Assembly: GCA_016792805.1 (NCBI GenBank)
Contig: JAEUHX010000032.1
Span: 28,608 to 92,607, forward strand
DNA from: Planctomycetota bacterium
GTDB taxonomy: Bacteria > Planctomycetota > UBA1135 > JACQFD01
DNA: 64,000 nt
Direction of reading: 5' to 3'
The notes beneath the pieces are model-generated. The model ran no database searches and was not told where the DNA came from. It saw nothing but the letters and a program-made list of their open reading frames with translations. The stretch's first letter is position 1, and every line of letters begins with the position of its first letter. This document shows positions 36,901-44,253 of this stretch, piece after piece. A program made the translations under genes and the position numbers.

Positions 36901-38969
36901 GAGAGAAGGAGTCGCAGCAGATGGACTACGCGGTGTTGGAGGAGCCGATCCCGGCGGGCTGTGAGGTCGTGCCGGGGTCGCTGAGCGGCAGCTTCGAGCG
37001 GGCGATCGTGCGCGACGGCGCCATCATCGCAGCGTTCCCGGCACGCCAGACGAGCGGCTCGATCCATTATCGCCTCCTCGGCGCGCGGGCCGGAGATTAC
37101 TTGTACGCGCCAGCGGTCGTGCGGGCGCTCTACAGCCCCGAGCGCACAAGCGAAGGGGAGGATCGCCGCCTCAAGGTGCTCCCGTTCGGCACGGCTTCGC
37201 CGGATGAGACGCGCCTCACCCCCGATGAGCTGTATCATCTCGGCATCGCGCGCTACGACGCGGGGGAGCGGAAGGAGGGCGCAGAGCTGCTGCGGCAGGC
37301 TGTGAAAGAGTGGCGTCTGCGCGAGGAGCCGCTCAAGGAGGCTTCGCGCCGCATACTGTTGGAAGCGATGGATCGGGGCGACGCGCCGGAGGCGATCGCC
37401 GCCTTCGAGCGTCTGCGTGACCGGTTCCCGGAAGTGATCTTGCCGTTCGAAACGGTGCTGAAGGTGGGTGAGAGCTACTTGGCCGCGAGCCAGGCGGAGC
37501 TCGCCGATCTGCTCTTCCGCGGAACGATGAGTGCACTATTCCGTCGCGAGGCCAACGTCGCCGGCGCGCTGCTGAAGGAGGGGGAGTTCCTGGCGGCGGT
37601 CGACTTCCTCGAAGGGCTGCACCGCGTCTACCCGGACCTGCCGGAAATGTTGCAAGCGCTTCATCAGCTGGCCGGACTTGTGGTTTCGGCGGCCGCCGAC
37701 GGCAGCGCGAAGTCGCCCGATGGACGGCCGCTGGCGAAGGACGGCCTCCTCGGGCGTGCGGGGCAGATCGAGCTCGAGTTTCTCGTGCGGTCGCCGCAGG
37801 ATCCGGTGGCACCGGAGGCGGCCTTCGGCTTCCTCTCGACTCAGCTCGATCGCGGCGTCTACTCGGGAGTGGTGGAAGGGTGCGCCGCCTTCGCGCGCCG
37901 CTATGGGGAGTCGCCGCTTCTCGACCAGGTGCTCGCTCTGGAGGGCTACGCCCGATTCGCGAGCGGCGACCCAAAGGGGGCGCTTGCGGTGCTCGACCGA
38001 GTCGTGAATGAACAATTCCCAGACGGGCGAGGGGCGCGCAAGCCAAGCACACAGAAAGATCGTGCCGTGTTCCTGAAGGCACAGATCCTGCACGCGACCG
38101 GCGACGCTCGGGGCGCCGTGGCGGAGTATGAAAAGGTGCAACAAATGTTCTCGGATGCGTCCGATGCGCTTGCGTCGTTCCGCAGGCGCAAGCTCGAACT
38201 GCCTTCGTCGATCTCGGTCGCGGGCTCCGATCCGGTGTCGGTTTCAATCCAGTCGCGCAACCTGGCGAAGGCTTCGCTGCGCGCCTACCGCGTCGATCTG
38301 ATGCGTTTGTATCTGATGGAGCGGAATCTGGACCGAATGACGGGGATCGACTTGGCCGGCATCGCTCCGCTCGCGGAGAAGGAAGTGGCGCTCGGAGCCG
38401 TGGACGACTTTACAGATCGTGAGACGAAGGTTCCGCTCGAGCTCCCACAAAAGGGCGCGTATCTCATCGTAGTTCGCTCGACGGGGGACGCTTCGAGCGC
38501 GTCGCTCGCGGCGGCGACGTTGGCGCTCCGCACGGATCTCACGATGGAGGTTCGCGAGGACGCGGCGGCTGGGCGCGTGTGGGTGAATGTGCGCGACGCC
38601 AAGGGTGCGAGCGTGCCGCGCGCAGATGTGCGTGTGGTGGGCTCACGCGACGGCAGCGTGCGCGTCGGATCGACAGACCTCCGCGGCGTGTTTGTTGCGG
38701 AAGGGATCCATGGGAAGTGCACAGTGGTGGCACAGGTGGTTTCCGGCTCGGATTCGAGCTTCGCGTTCCATCGCGGGTCGGTGGACCTGGTTCCGGAGCC
38801 GGCAAAGATGAAGGACGCCCGGCCGATGCAACAGACGGCGGATTTTGAAGTTCAGAATACTGCGGAGTTCCGGAAGGTGAACGAGCAGGTTCAGAATAAG
38901 AATCGCCGCGCGTTGGAAGATCTGTTGAATCGCCAGCAGGAGGGCGTGGATCTGCAGCGCGTGAAGTAG
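30972..38969 (+). CDS. Giant alpha-2-macroglobulin-like protein with TPR arrays at both ends
   Basis: 2665 residues from ATG 30972, with a hydrophobic N-terminal anchor or signal (RVLVLGLLLGGLAAVGVAA). Order: TPR-like helices (about 40-510); a macroglobulin beta block starting PSIEITSRNL (about 525); further MG domains, including YRPGETVRAWGVLR (about 725) and the bait-region-like stretch; a glycine-rich loop near 1290; the A2M core strand REFSATAVFETVV (about 1373); an alpha/alpha helical domain in the thioester-domain position (about 1580-1900); a receptor-binding-like domain (to about 2070); a second TPR array (about 2080-2400); and a second MG-like block starting VSVSIQSRNL (about 2415). 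The thioester Cys-x-Glu-Gln is absent (GCVIFPDS instead), so covalent trapping is not expected. An upstream in-frame extension to 29646 is the shadow of the divergent gene. Confidence 0.85.
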   Translation: MTLASFWARPRVLVLGLLLGGLAAVGVAASLPGADETARKAKVLLMDRQFKEAAELLAQDPGTGDDAATRRFLRGHALLMAGDASGAADAFESYGKDFPTGADATRARLALAAAKRAQKEFAAAAAIDRDQLKALLSPARRLELAKVYLDYAEKAEKGPEPVWTRARTFFDLALSLELPPADDARVREKAAEMSEKAGELPDALARMRAVKQAHGDGKDGMVRFRIGELERLTGDVRGARRTYQDFLKDFAKSEKAPKAAYGIALSHGMPTPGDDESLARGVAAAKAVISQFPAAPEARDAAFAIAQAELHRTRFDEAVRDLQAFVSSTAQDQAAKDPRVATARAWVGDALAAQARYAEAIEAWQLYLREHPTHGEFARVHRAIVDAEHATAMAAVKEAMESPEKAKELGDRARAALLAFLGAHPLDNRQAAASLWLGSIEEARERYDAARDEYAKLASKYARTREASEAQFRVGLLYEDKMFDFEKALTEYGKVQGPFADQARRRIAALKEKSLSVATKRTYQTDEEPSIEITSRNLEKVRVRVFHLDLEAFFRAKLASPAIESLDVEVIAPDAQREVPTSPYVPHQQTTRPIALAELRGKPGAYVVKVDGGELEATTLVLVSDLVLISKAGRRDALVFAQNARTGEPMPGVRVVASDGSKVLFEENTGADGVLLKRDDAIASAGRLVLYGSSAGGAAVVGLDFSSLGAAAALTARGLLVTDRASYRPGETVRAWGVLRTVKDGSYAVEEGRKVRTVLRDASGAELASVAGALSAFGTTKAELTIPGAAALGTWSAAVLDAANGEVLAVKSVDVEEVRRERLRLSVELDRAVVMRGETVKATIRASYFSGGPLARRALMVQPPGADLLTLTTDEKGEANCTIETRDLAEEGTQVVSARLAEEPVFGVAELVVATVEFRPSVSLLQPVALAGEGFDVTVETKSVARKPVGAELKLNILRREEKGLRKVEEKAIQTEKDSGKAVTRVTLAKGGRYVLRAEGADRFGTAVVGEAEVEISGDDDSRKLRFFLDRDEWKLGEAVRARVISRMGAERSALVTAEGAGILAYRVVKIPKGESALEWTIDEVLAPQATLAMAAVDAWKLYTAAKKITVSKDLRVEVKAPSAPVKPGAEVALDVTVRDARGNPVATDVLLSVVDSAFLALRPDNTPSLTEHFFSARRDAGTVAASSCGFEYKPPTRKVASDLAAEEERKRQVPAPAPAAPSGDPAAFALDDAKRSEELVGGLAKETDSGPRIHRITGPKEGKSDESGELGEELSDKLAAVGYVATGGGGGGKGGQFAGRSGSSSTRGAKARQALKPGAFQGAAGEPGGREAYYFGLTREGGALELGRGFVETGGLPGWGESNGALADPIRREFSATAVFETVVTTAEGVGKLVVKSPDSSTEWTVRARGVSRATELGEAKATYIARRELEATLRLPGAFAEGDRVESVGLVRNVGTEKRSVETKLTLTGASGGGDGTLDLDGGEEESLPRPITIGADPTVKLSLTARAGSESDGVERELAVRPAGTQYTDRDAAVVRDAASLKVTLPNFTELRRPTLAITVGPPLEAEVMHDPLLRPLVDRGCVIFPDSLGWTVTRGVVALERWSFLGRVGGADDAAQARQRQRASEAVARLVSEQAEDGGFGWAGIKSSSLSTQADQRGRYSDLATSARAMGFLARARAVGIVVPEATMERGQRWLRERLRGDVSSTDRARIALALAEGGSQDFELVNRLQRGKSELTDAGAALLVLADLRMGRRDLAAEAADEVRRRAKRQGSKLTFAVKLEPAADAIEATGLAVLALSQVDPKDPLLAPAVESLRAARQSGLSDRAEAAAVAALAAYHGITKTQAAEFELTLSLNGEPLRTVRSSELASPLGFEVETSKLRAENRIDAQIRGRGEASVQAVFTAVASKFDPAARKRFATVSRGVEPAAITYHGKEIPRGFSVVDGPYSTFRNEMKNVVSGSEVQVSVWFAAREKESQQMDYAVLEEPIPAGCEVVPGSLSGSFERAIVRDGAIIAAFPARQTSGSIHYRLLGARAGDYLYAPAVVRALYSPERTSEGEDRRLKVLPFGTASPDETRLTPDELYHLGIARYDAGERKEGAELLRQAVKEWRLREEPLKEASRRILLEAMDRGDAPEAIAAFERLRDRFPEVILPFETVLKVGESYLAASQAELADLLFRGTMSALFRREANVAGALLKEGEFLAAVDFLEGLHRVYPDLPEMLQALHQLAGLVVSAAADGSAKSPDGRPLAKDGLLGRAGQIELEFLVRSPQDPVAPEAAFGFLSTQLDRGVYSGVVEGCAAFARRYGESPLLDQVLALEGYARFASGDPKGALAVLDRVVNEQFPDGRGARKPSTQKDRAVFLKAQILHATGDARGAVAEYEKVQQMFSDASDALASFRRRKLELPSSISVAGSDPVSVSIQSRNLAKASLRAYRVDLMRLYLMERNLDRMTGIDLAGIAPLAEKEVALGAVDDFTDRETKVPLELPQKGAYLIVVRSTGDASSASLAAATLALRTDLTMEVREDAAAGRVWVNVRDAKGASVPRADVRVVGSRDGSVRVGSTDLRGVFVAEGIHGKCTVVAQVVSGSDSSFAFHRGSVDLVPEPAKMKDARPMQQTADFEVQNTAEFRKVNEQVQNKNRRALEDLLNRQQEGVDLQRVK

Positions 38970-39311
38970 AGCGGATGGCTGGGCGCTGTCGACGCCACCA
39001 TGATGCGCTCGAAGAGCGGCGCGCGATCGCGCGTGCTCGCTTGGCTTCCGACTTCGTCGAAAAGTGGGGTCGGCGCGTGGAGGACGTTTCAAAAGTCATC
39101 CGAGCTGCGCGCGGGCCTCGTCGCCCAGCGCAAGAAGCGTCGCCGCATGCGTAGCCAAAGAGTTCCGAATCGGCGGTCGGCTTCGCATCGCGCGCGGTTT
39201 GCACAGCGATGCGGCTCGCTGAACGCGCGGGTGCCACAAATGGGCTGGAAGCTGGCGCTCGCGCGCCGCGGAGCGCATCGGTGACTTCGGGGCGGCGATC
39301 CGCGCGTTCCT
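38970..39311. other. Spacer between convergent genes with a repeat remnant
   Basis: 342 bp with no convincing gene. Positions 39100-39126 match 27902-27928 at 24 of 27 bases, and GTGGGGTCGGCGCGTG near 39065 is half of the palindrome found in the repeat cluster. A short minus-strand frame ends ALGDEARAQLG at 39096; it could be the decayed end of an old gene. Confidence 0.5.
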
Positions 39312-40544
39312 TTACTTATCCGGCTGCGTCGGGCCGGGAAGAGTCTTTGGCTTTTGTTGCGACTGGAACCAGGCCATCCAGGTCTTCGGGTCGTCACCGA
39401 GGTCGCGACCGGCGAGACGCGCCAAGGCGCCGCGCACGACGGCGACCTCCTGGCCGATCACTTTTTGCCACTGAACGCTCAGGACCCGGGCGTCGAGGAC
39501 CACGCCCGACTGGAGGACGGAGATCACAGGCTCGGCGATGGCGGAGGCCTGCGCCACTTCGACGTTGTAGTCAGAGACGTAGGCGCGTTGCTCCCCAACG
39601 AAGAGCGAGGCTGTGGGGTGGCCGCTGGCGCCGCTGGCGGCGGCCTGTTGAAGTCCACTCATCCGATTTACGAGGGCCGGCACGGCCTCGATGCGGCCGA
39701 GGGCGCCGAGCGCCTCGGCGCTGTGAAATCGAAGAATCGTGGACTTTTCCCACAAAGCCGACGTGAACCGCTGGAGCGACCGCACATCGTCGGCGCCCTT
39801 GAGCCTCGCGGTCGCAACCTCGCGCACGGCGGGGTCGCCGTCGTAGAGGGCATATCGGTAGAAGACCTCCAGCCCACGCAGATCGCGCGCCGGCTGCTCA
39901 GCGCGGAGCTCGAGCGCCATGCGCCGGACCGCGGCGCTCTTGGAGCGAAGCGCGCGGTCGATCTCGGTGCTCCGCTCGCCTTCCGGCGTCGTGGCGAGCG
40001 CGAGGCGCGCGTAGCGAACGGCTGCAGCCGACGCCTTTTCGGCGGAGGCATCCTGAATCAGCCGCGTGAGGCGCGTGCTGCGAACGGAACCGGAGAGAGG
40101 CCCGATTTCGCGCTCGAGGAGTTTGCCGAGCACGTCGTCGACGGCGCTCGGGTCGGACCCGGCGGCCAGTGCCCGCTCCGAGGCCTCAAGGCACTCGTCC
40201 CGCAGGAGTGCCCGCTCCGCCATTTTGGCGATCTGCAGGGCGCGGAAACCGTCCTTCTCGCGGAGCTGGGAGAGGAGCTGAATGCACTGCTCCCGCAGCG
40301 CTCCCTGGCCCACCGAGGTCATCACCTCCTCTTCTCCGAGCTGGCGCTCCTGTGCGCTCGGGCCGGCCAGTGAATGGGGGCGCACGAGGAGCTTTCCGCC
40401 CTCGCGCCGAACCGTCCCCACCAACGTTTCGCCCGATCGAAGAGTCAGTACGGTTAAGTCGGCGGCTGCGAGGCCGACGGCGAGCACCGAGGTGAGAATC
40501 GAAGCCCCCAAGGGGGCCACCAGCGAGAACGTGGGGGTAGCCAT
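39312..40544 (-). CDS. Exported HEAT-like repeat protein
   Basis: 410 residues from ATG 40544. The N-terminus holds a hydrophobic segment (PLGASILTSVLAVGLAAA) followed by a short beta part (VLTLRSGETLVGTVRREG, a pattern seen in Sm-like or DUF1570-type domains). The remainder is alpha-helical with HEAT-like units, for example YDGDPAVREVATARL and SAEALGALGRIEAVPALVNR. No catalytic motif. An in-frame extension to 40967 overlaps the next gene and is rejected. Such proteins are usually scaffolds; partner unknown. Confidence 0.7.
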   Translation of the reverse strand: MATPTFSLVAPLGASILTSVLAVGLAAADLTVLTLRSGETLVGTVRREGGKLLVRPHSLAGPSAQERQLGEEEVMTSVGQGALREQCIQLLSQLREKDGFRALQIAKMAERALLRDECLEASERALAAGSDPSAVDDVLGKLLEREIGPLSGSVRSTRLTRLIQDASAEKASAAAVRYARLALATTPEGERSTEIDRALRSKSAAVRRMALELRAEQPARDLRGLEVFYRYALYDGDPAVREVATARLKGADDVRSLQRFTSALWEKSTILRFHSAEALGALGRIEAVPALVNRMSGLQQAAASGASGHPTASLFVGEQRAYVSDYNVEVAQASAIAEPVISVLQSGVVLDARVLSVQWQKVIGQEVAVVRGALARLAGRDLGDDPKTWMAWFQSQQKPKTLPGPTQPDK

Positions 40545-40864
40545 GGCGTTCGTGAATGGAGCTGGTGCGGGAGCGCGGCCAACGGAAGGTCGTCCGCGCA
40601 GGTTGCTGCATTCTTCAATGGCCGCGCGCCAGACGCCATGGGCTGGGCGGGGGGGCCGGCCGTCGCTCCGTGGGAGGAGGAAACGGAGGCGATCCGTACC
40701 TTGTACAACGCTCACGACAGACGCAGCCCACAACCCCCGCGGTCGCACGCGACAGCAAGCCCACCCGCGATCGCAACGCAAGCCGGGCTCCCACGGGCCA
40801 ATCTGGCCGATTCCCACTGGCCGCGGCGTTCGCCGCAGCCGCCCCCTTGGAGGTTTTTCTCCCG
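40545..40864. promoter_or_regulatory. Divergent promoter spacer
   Basis: 320 bp between two divergent genes with no gene of its own. A GGAGG lies 11 nt before the ATG at 40865. A run of seven G at 40649-40655 is the only homopolymer of note. No clear -35/-10 pair was identified. Confidence 0.4.
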
Positions 40865-41770
40865 ATGTCCCTATCTCGACTGTTCTCCGCGTCCGCTTTG
40901 CTCCTCTTTGCCGTTCCGGCGCTCGCGCAGGAGGCGAAGCACGAGGACGCCAAGCCGGCTTCGGCACCCGCGGCCGCCCAGGCCCCGAAAGACTCCGCCA
41001 AGGCGACTGCCGCGCTGGAGCGCGTCATGGGGAAGCTGGCAGCCAAGAAAGACTCCCCGATGTCCTTCGACATGGAGATGTCCATGTCGATTATGGGAAT
41101 GCAATTGAAGGGCACCGGGAAGGTCTTCGTCTCCGGCGGCAAGCAACAGCGCATGGAGCAAACGATGGAAGGTCCCGGTATCCCGTCGGGCATGAGGATC
41201 ACCATTGTCAATGATGGTGAGACGGTCTGGATCCTTCAGCCGGCGCCCGGTGTGGGAAACGTCGTGATGAAAGGCACACCTGCCGATTACGAGAAGATGC
41301 AGAAGTCGGGCGGCATGGGTGGCGGCACCACCATGGATCCGATGAGTAGGATCAAGGAGATGACGAAGAGCGTCGCGTTCGACACGATCGAAGAGACCGT
41401 TGCGGACGACGCGACGGTGTGGGCGATCTCGGGCGACTTCGACCCGGCCAAGATGCCCGCACAGATGAAGCAGATCCCTGGTGTGAAGCGCATGCGCCTT
41501 CTCTTCAGCAAGGAGAATGATTGGCTTGTCGGCGAGACCATCCTCAATACGAAGGGCGAGCCCGTTGTGACGACGCGCACGAAGAACTTCAACTTTGAGC
41601 CGAAGTTTGAAGAGTCGACCTTCAAGTTCACGCCGCCCGAGGGCGCGCAGGTGATGAACCTCGCCGACCTGATGCGCGGCGGCGGAATGGACGACGACGA
41701 AGAAGAAGAGGATGAGGACGAGGACGAAGACGCTCCGGCATCGAAGCCGGCTTCGAAGCCCGCCAAGTAG
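40865..41770 (+). CDS. LolA-like outer-membrane lipoprotein carrier homologue
   Basis: 301 residues. The leader SRLFSASALLLFAVPALAQ is a signal peptide. After a short Ala/Lys linker comes a LolA/DUF2092-like beta fold: MSFDMEMSMSIMGMQLKG, GKVFVSGGKQQRMEQ, DGETVWILQPAPG and VTTRTKNFNFEPKF are the usual strands with the Met-rich first pair. The C-terminus is an acidic run (MDDDEEEEDEDEDED) and a Lys/Ala/Pro tail not typical of LolA. It may shuttle lipoproteins or hydrophobic ligands in the periplasm. A strong terminator follows. Confidence 0.72.
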   Translation: MSLSRLFSASALLLFAVPALAQEAKHEDAKPASAPAAAQAPKDSAKATAALERVMGKLAAKKDSPMSFDMEMSMSIMGMQLKGTGKVFVSGGKQQRMEQTMEGPGIPSGMRITIVNDGETVWILQPAPGVGNVVMKGTPADYEKMQKSGGMGGGTTMDPMSRIKEMTKSVAFDTIEETVADDATVWAISGDFDPAKMPAQMKQIPGVKRMRLLFSKENDWLVGETILNTKGEPVVTTRTKNFNFEPKFEESTFKFTPPEGAQVMNLADLMRGGGMDDDEEEEDEDEDEDAPASKPASKPAK

Positions 41771-41800
41771 ACTCTTCGCGATCGCTTTAGCTTCTGTAAG

Positions 41801-41833
41801 AAGGCCTGCCGCTCTGCGACAGGCCTTTTTTTA
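41801..41833 (+). terminator. Rho-independent terminator
   Basis: Stem AAGGCCTG/CAGGCCTT (8 bp, 41801-41808 with 41820-41827), an 11-nt loop and a following T-rich tract. It ends the LolA-like transcript and may also insulate the convergent GT39 gene. Confidence 0.88.
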
Positions 41834-41876
41834 TTGAGAGCTTATCCCGGGTCAGGCCGTTGACCTCGAGGAGAAG

Positions 41877-43367
41877 TTACTTCTTCAGCGCGTCACCAGC
41901 AATTCGCCAGCCTTCGAAGCTCCGCTCCTCGATCGTCCCATGGAAGATCGTCACGATCGGATAGTCCGCGAGCTGCGCCCGCACGAGCTGCAAGTGCTCA
42001 TCGGGCACCAGGAGGATGCACGGGCGCTGCTCGTGGCGGGCTCGCTCGACCTCGGCAGCGAGATCGTCGGACGGTTTTCGCTGGCGCACGCGGCCGCGGC
42101 GATGGCCGTACTCGATGCGGCCGACAAGTGCGATGGCCTCCGAGGCACCATCGAGACAGATGAAGTTGGAGTTGGTGGGCGCTTGTGAGAGCAGCGCACG
42201 CGCGAGCTCACAGCGTGGCTCGATGGGGCTGAACCAGCGCTTCTCGGCGAATCCAAAGTAAAACGATGTGCAGAGGAGAGCTGCCGCGGCGCCGATTGAG
42301 ATCGCTTTCGTGACCCATGGAAACCGGGGTGAGAGCCGGGTCGCCGCGCTCACGCCCGCGAGCGCCGCGAAGGGATACCAAGGCAATAAATAGTGCAGGC
42401 GCTTGCCGGGGACGCACGAGAGCACCACGAGGATGGCGATCGAAGTCACTGCTGAGGCGGAGAATCGGCGGCGCAGCTCTTCGTAGGCGACCGGCAGCAG
42501 CAGGAACCAGGGCGTCGTCGAGGAAACGGCGGTGCCAAGATACCAATAAAACGGACGCGAGTGGCCGGCCGCCCCTTCTGTGAGATCTTTGTTGAAGAGC
42601 ACCGATTTGAGGTAGACGCCGCTGTCGCGCAAGTAGACCGGAAGGGCCCAGCCGAGCGGCAGGAGAAGCACCAGGGCCCCGAAGAGACTCCACTCGCGAA
42701 GGCTCGGCCTCGAAAGTGTGCGTTTCTCAAAAGGCGCGACGATCGCGAAGGTCAGCGGGAAAAGGATGCCGTACGGGCCTTTTGTGAGCACTCCGAGCCC
42801 GCAGGCGAGGCCTGCTCCGGCGAAGAGCGCGGCACGTTGGAATGCGCGCCGCGCCGACATCCCCGCCAGCAGCAGAAATGACGCAGTCACAATCGCCATC
42901 GCGAGAATCATGTCGGGACGCGCCTGCCGAGCCATGTTGGACCAGCCCGGAATCACGACCAGCACGAGCGATGTGAGCAGCGCGGCTGAGCGCGTCGCGA
43001 GCTGGCGGCCGATGCCGTAGAGCGCGCCGATAGCGATAGCCGCAGCCACCACTGACGGAAGCCGCGCCAAGAGCATCGACGGTCCGCCGAAAACTGAGAA
43101 AAGCGAAACCGCCGCCGAGTGGAGAACGGGCGGTTTGTAGGAGTAGGGTTCTCCGAGCAGCGTCGGGAAGAAGTAGTCGCCGGTCTCGGCCATCTCTGCG
43201 GCAATGAGCGTGTGCCGATCCTCATGGGAGGCCCATCGATACTCCGCGCTCAGATTCGGGAGATAGCAAACGAGTGCCGCGGCGAGGAGCAGCGCGAGGT
43301 CGAGGAGGACAGCGCGTGCACAAGATGACTTTGCCTGCGCGCTTTCCGGTGCGGCCGGGGATTCCAT
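41877..43367 (-). CDS. GT39/ArnT-type membrane glycosyltransferase
   Basis: 496 residues with about 10-12 membrane segments. The first loop has the PMT/ArnT signature: EYRWASHEDRHTLIAAEMAE then GEPYSYKPPVLH, with acidic residues that bind the lipid-phosphate sugar. CVPGKRLHYLLPWYPF lies in a later helix. The enzyme transfers a sugar from a polyprenyl-phosphate donor to lipid A, protein or polymer outside. The C-terminal about 90 residues are soluble. It is divergent (103 bp from the preferred start) from the GT2 synthase that could make its donor. Confidence 0.85.
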   Translation of the reverse strand: MESPAAPESAQAKSSCARAVLLDLALLLAAALVCYLPNLSAEYRWASHEDRHTLIAAEMAETGDYFFPTLLGEPYSYKPPVLHSAAVSLFSVFGGPSMLLARLPSVVAAAIAIGALYGIGRQLATRSAALLTSLVLVVIPGWSNMARQARPDMILAMAIVTASFLLLAGMSARRAFQRAALFAGAGLACGLGVLTKGPYGILFPLTFAIVAPFEKRTLSRPSLREWSLFGALVLLLPLGWALPVYLRDSGVYLKSVLFNKDLTEGAAGHSRPFYWYLGTAVSSTTPWFLLLPVAYEELRRRFSASAVTSIAILVVLSCVPGKRLHYLLPWYPFAALAGVSAATRLSPRFPWVTKAISIGAAAALLCTSFYFGFAEKRWFSPIEPRCELARALLSQAPTNSNFICLDGASEAIALVGRIEYGHRRGRVRQRKPSDDLAAEVERARHEQRPCILLVPDEHLQLVRAQLADYPIVTIFHGTIEERSFEGWRIAGDALKK

Positions 43368-43470
43368 AGGGGTGGTTGGGACATTCTCTCACCGCCTCGC
43401 CCTGGCAAGCAGGAGTTCCTGCCCGCAGTACACTCCGCCTGCCGTTCCCGGGCTACCGTTCGCGCAGCGA

Positions 43471-44253
43471 GTGACCGACGCCACGACCCTCGAGCCGACC
43501 CCGTCCGCACCGCGCCGTGGCCCCGCTGCGAGCGAGGCGCGCCCGCGCGTGAGCGTTGTGCTCCCCTGCTTCAACGAGGAAGAGTGCATTGAATCCGTGG
43601 CGCGAGAAGTGGTCGAAGCCATGACGGCCTCCGGAGAGCCCTTTGAGCTACTTCTGGTCGACGACGCGAGTACCGACCGAACCCTCGACGCCATGGGGCG
43701 CGTGGCGAGCGCGGCACCGCAAGCTCGAATCCTCCGCCACGCGATTCGCAGCGGCCAGAGCGCCGCTCAGGCCACGGGCTTTCGTGCCGCACTCGGCGAG
43801 ATCGTCGTCACGCTCGACGCCGACGGGCAGAACCCGCCGCACGATATTCCCAAGCTGTTGATGGCACTGGCCCCAGGCATCGACGCCGTCTGCGGCGTCC
43901 GGCGAACTCGACACGACAACTTCGTTCGCAAGCTGTCGTCGAAAATTGGCAATGGGTTCCGAAACTGGGTCACGGGCCACCACGTGACCGATGCGGGATG
44001 TGCGTTTCGAGCGATTCGGCGCGACGCGCTGAATGAGGTCCCGGTCTTCAACGGGCTGCACCGGTTCCTTCCAACGCTTCTTACTTATCAGGGCTTTCGC
44101 GTCGCCGAAGTCGACGTGGGACACCGCCCTCGCAAGGCTGGCGTTTCGAAATATGGCATCGGCAATCGCATGTTTCGCGGCATCGCCGACTGCATCGCCA
44201 TGCGCTGGTGGCGGCGGCGGGCGGTGCTCGCGAGGCGGACCCTTGGAACCTGA
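43471..44253 (+). CDS. GT2 family polyprenyl-phosphate sugar synthase (DPM1-like)
   Basis: About 260 residues from GTG 43471; a GTG at 43372 is possible but leaves only 4 bp to the divergent gene. The N-terminus is RVSVVLPCFNEEECIES, and LLLVDDASTDRT and VTLDADGQNPP are the nucleotide-sugar and DXD blocks of the GT2 DPM1-like group. The end, HRPRKAGVSKYG then RMFRGIADCIAMRWWRRR, is the usual C-terminus without extra membrane helices. It likely charges a polyprenyl phosphate with a sugar. It overlaps the following membrane gene by 11 bp. Confidence 0.85.
   Translation: MTDATTLEPTPSAPRRGPAASEARPRVSVVLPCFNEEECIESVAREVVEAMTASGEPFELLLVDDASTDRTLDAMGRVASAAPQARILRHAIRSGQSAAQATGFRAALGEIVVTLDADGQNPPHDIPKLLMALAPGIDAVCGVRRTRHDNFVRKLSSKIGNGFRNWVTGHHVTDAGCAFRAIRRDALNEVPVFNGLHRFLPTLLTYQGFRVAEVDVGHRPRKAGVSKYGIGNRMFRGIADCIAMRWWRRRAVLARRTLGT

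Noticed and set aside
40649..40655. Run of seven G as a possible slippage switch
   Set aside because: Short and in a spacer 210 bp before the next start; no reading frame depends on it.
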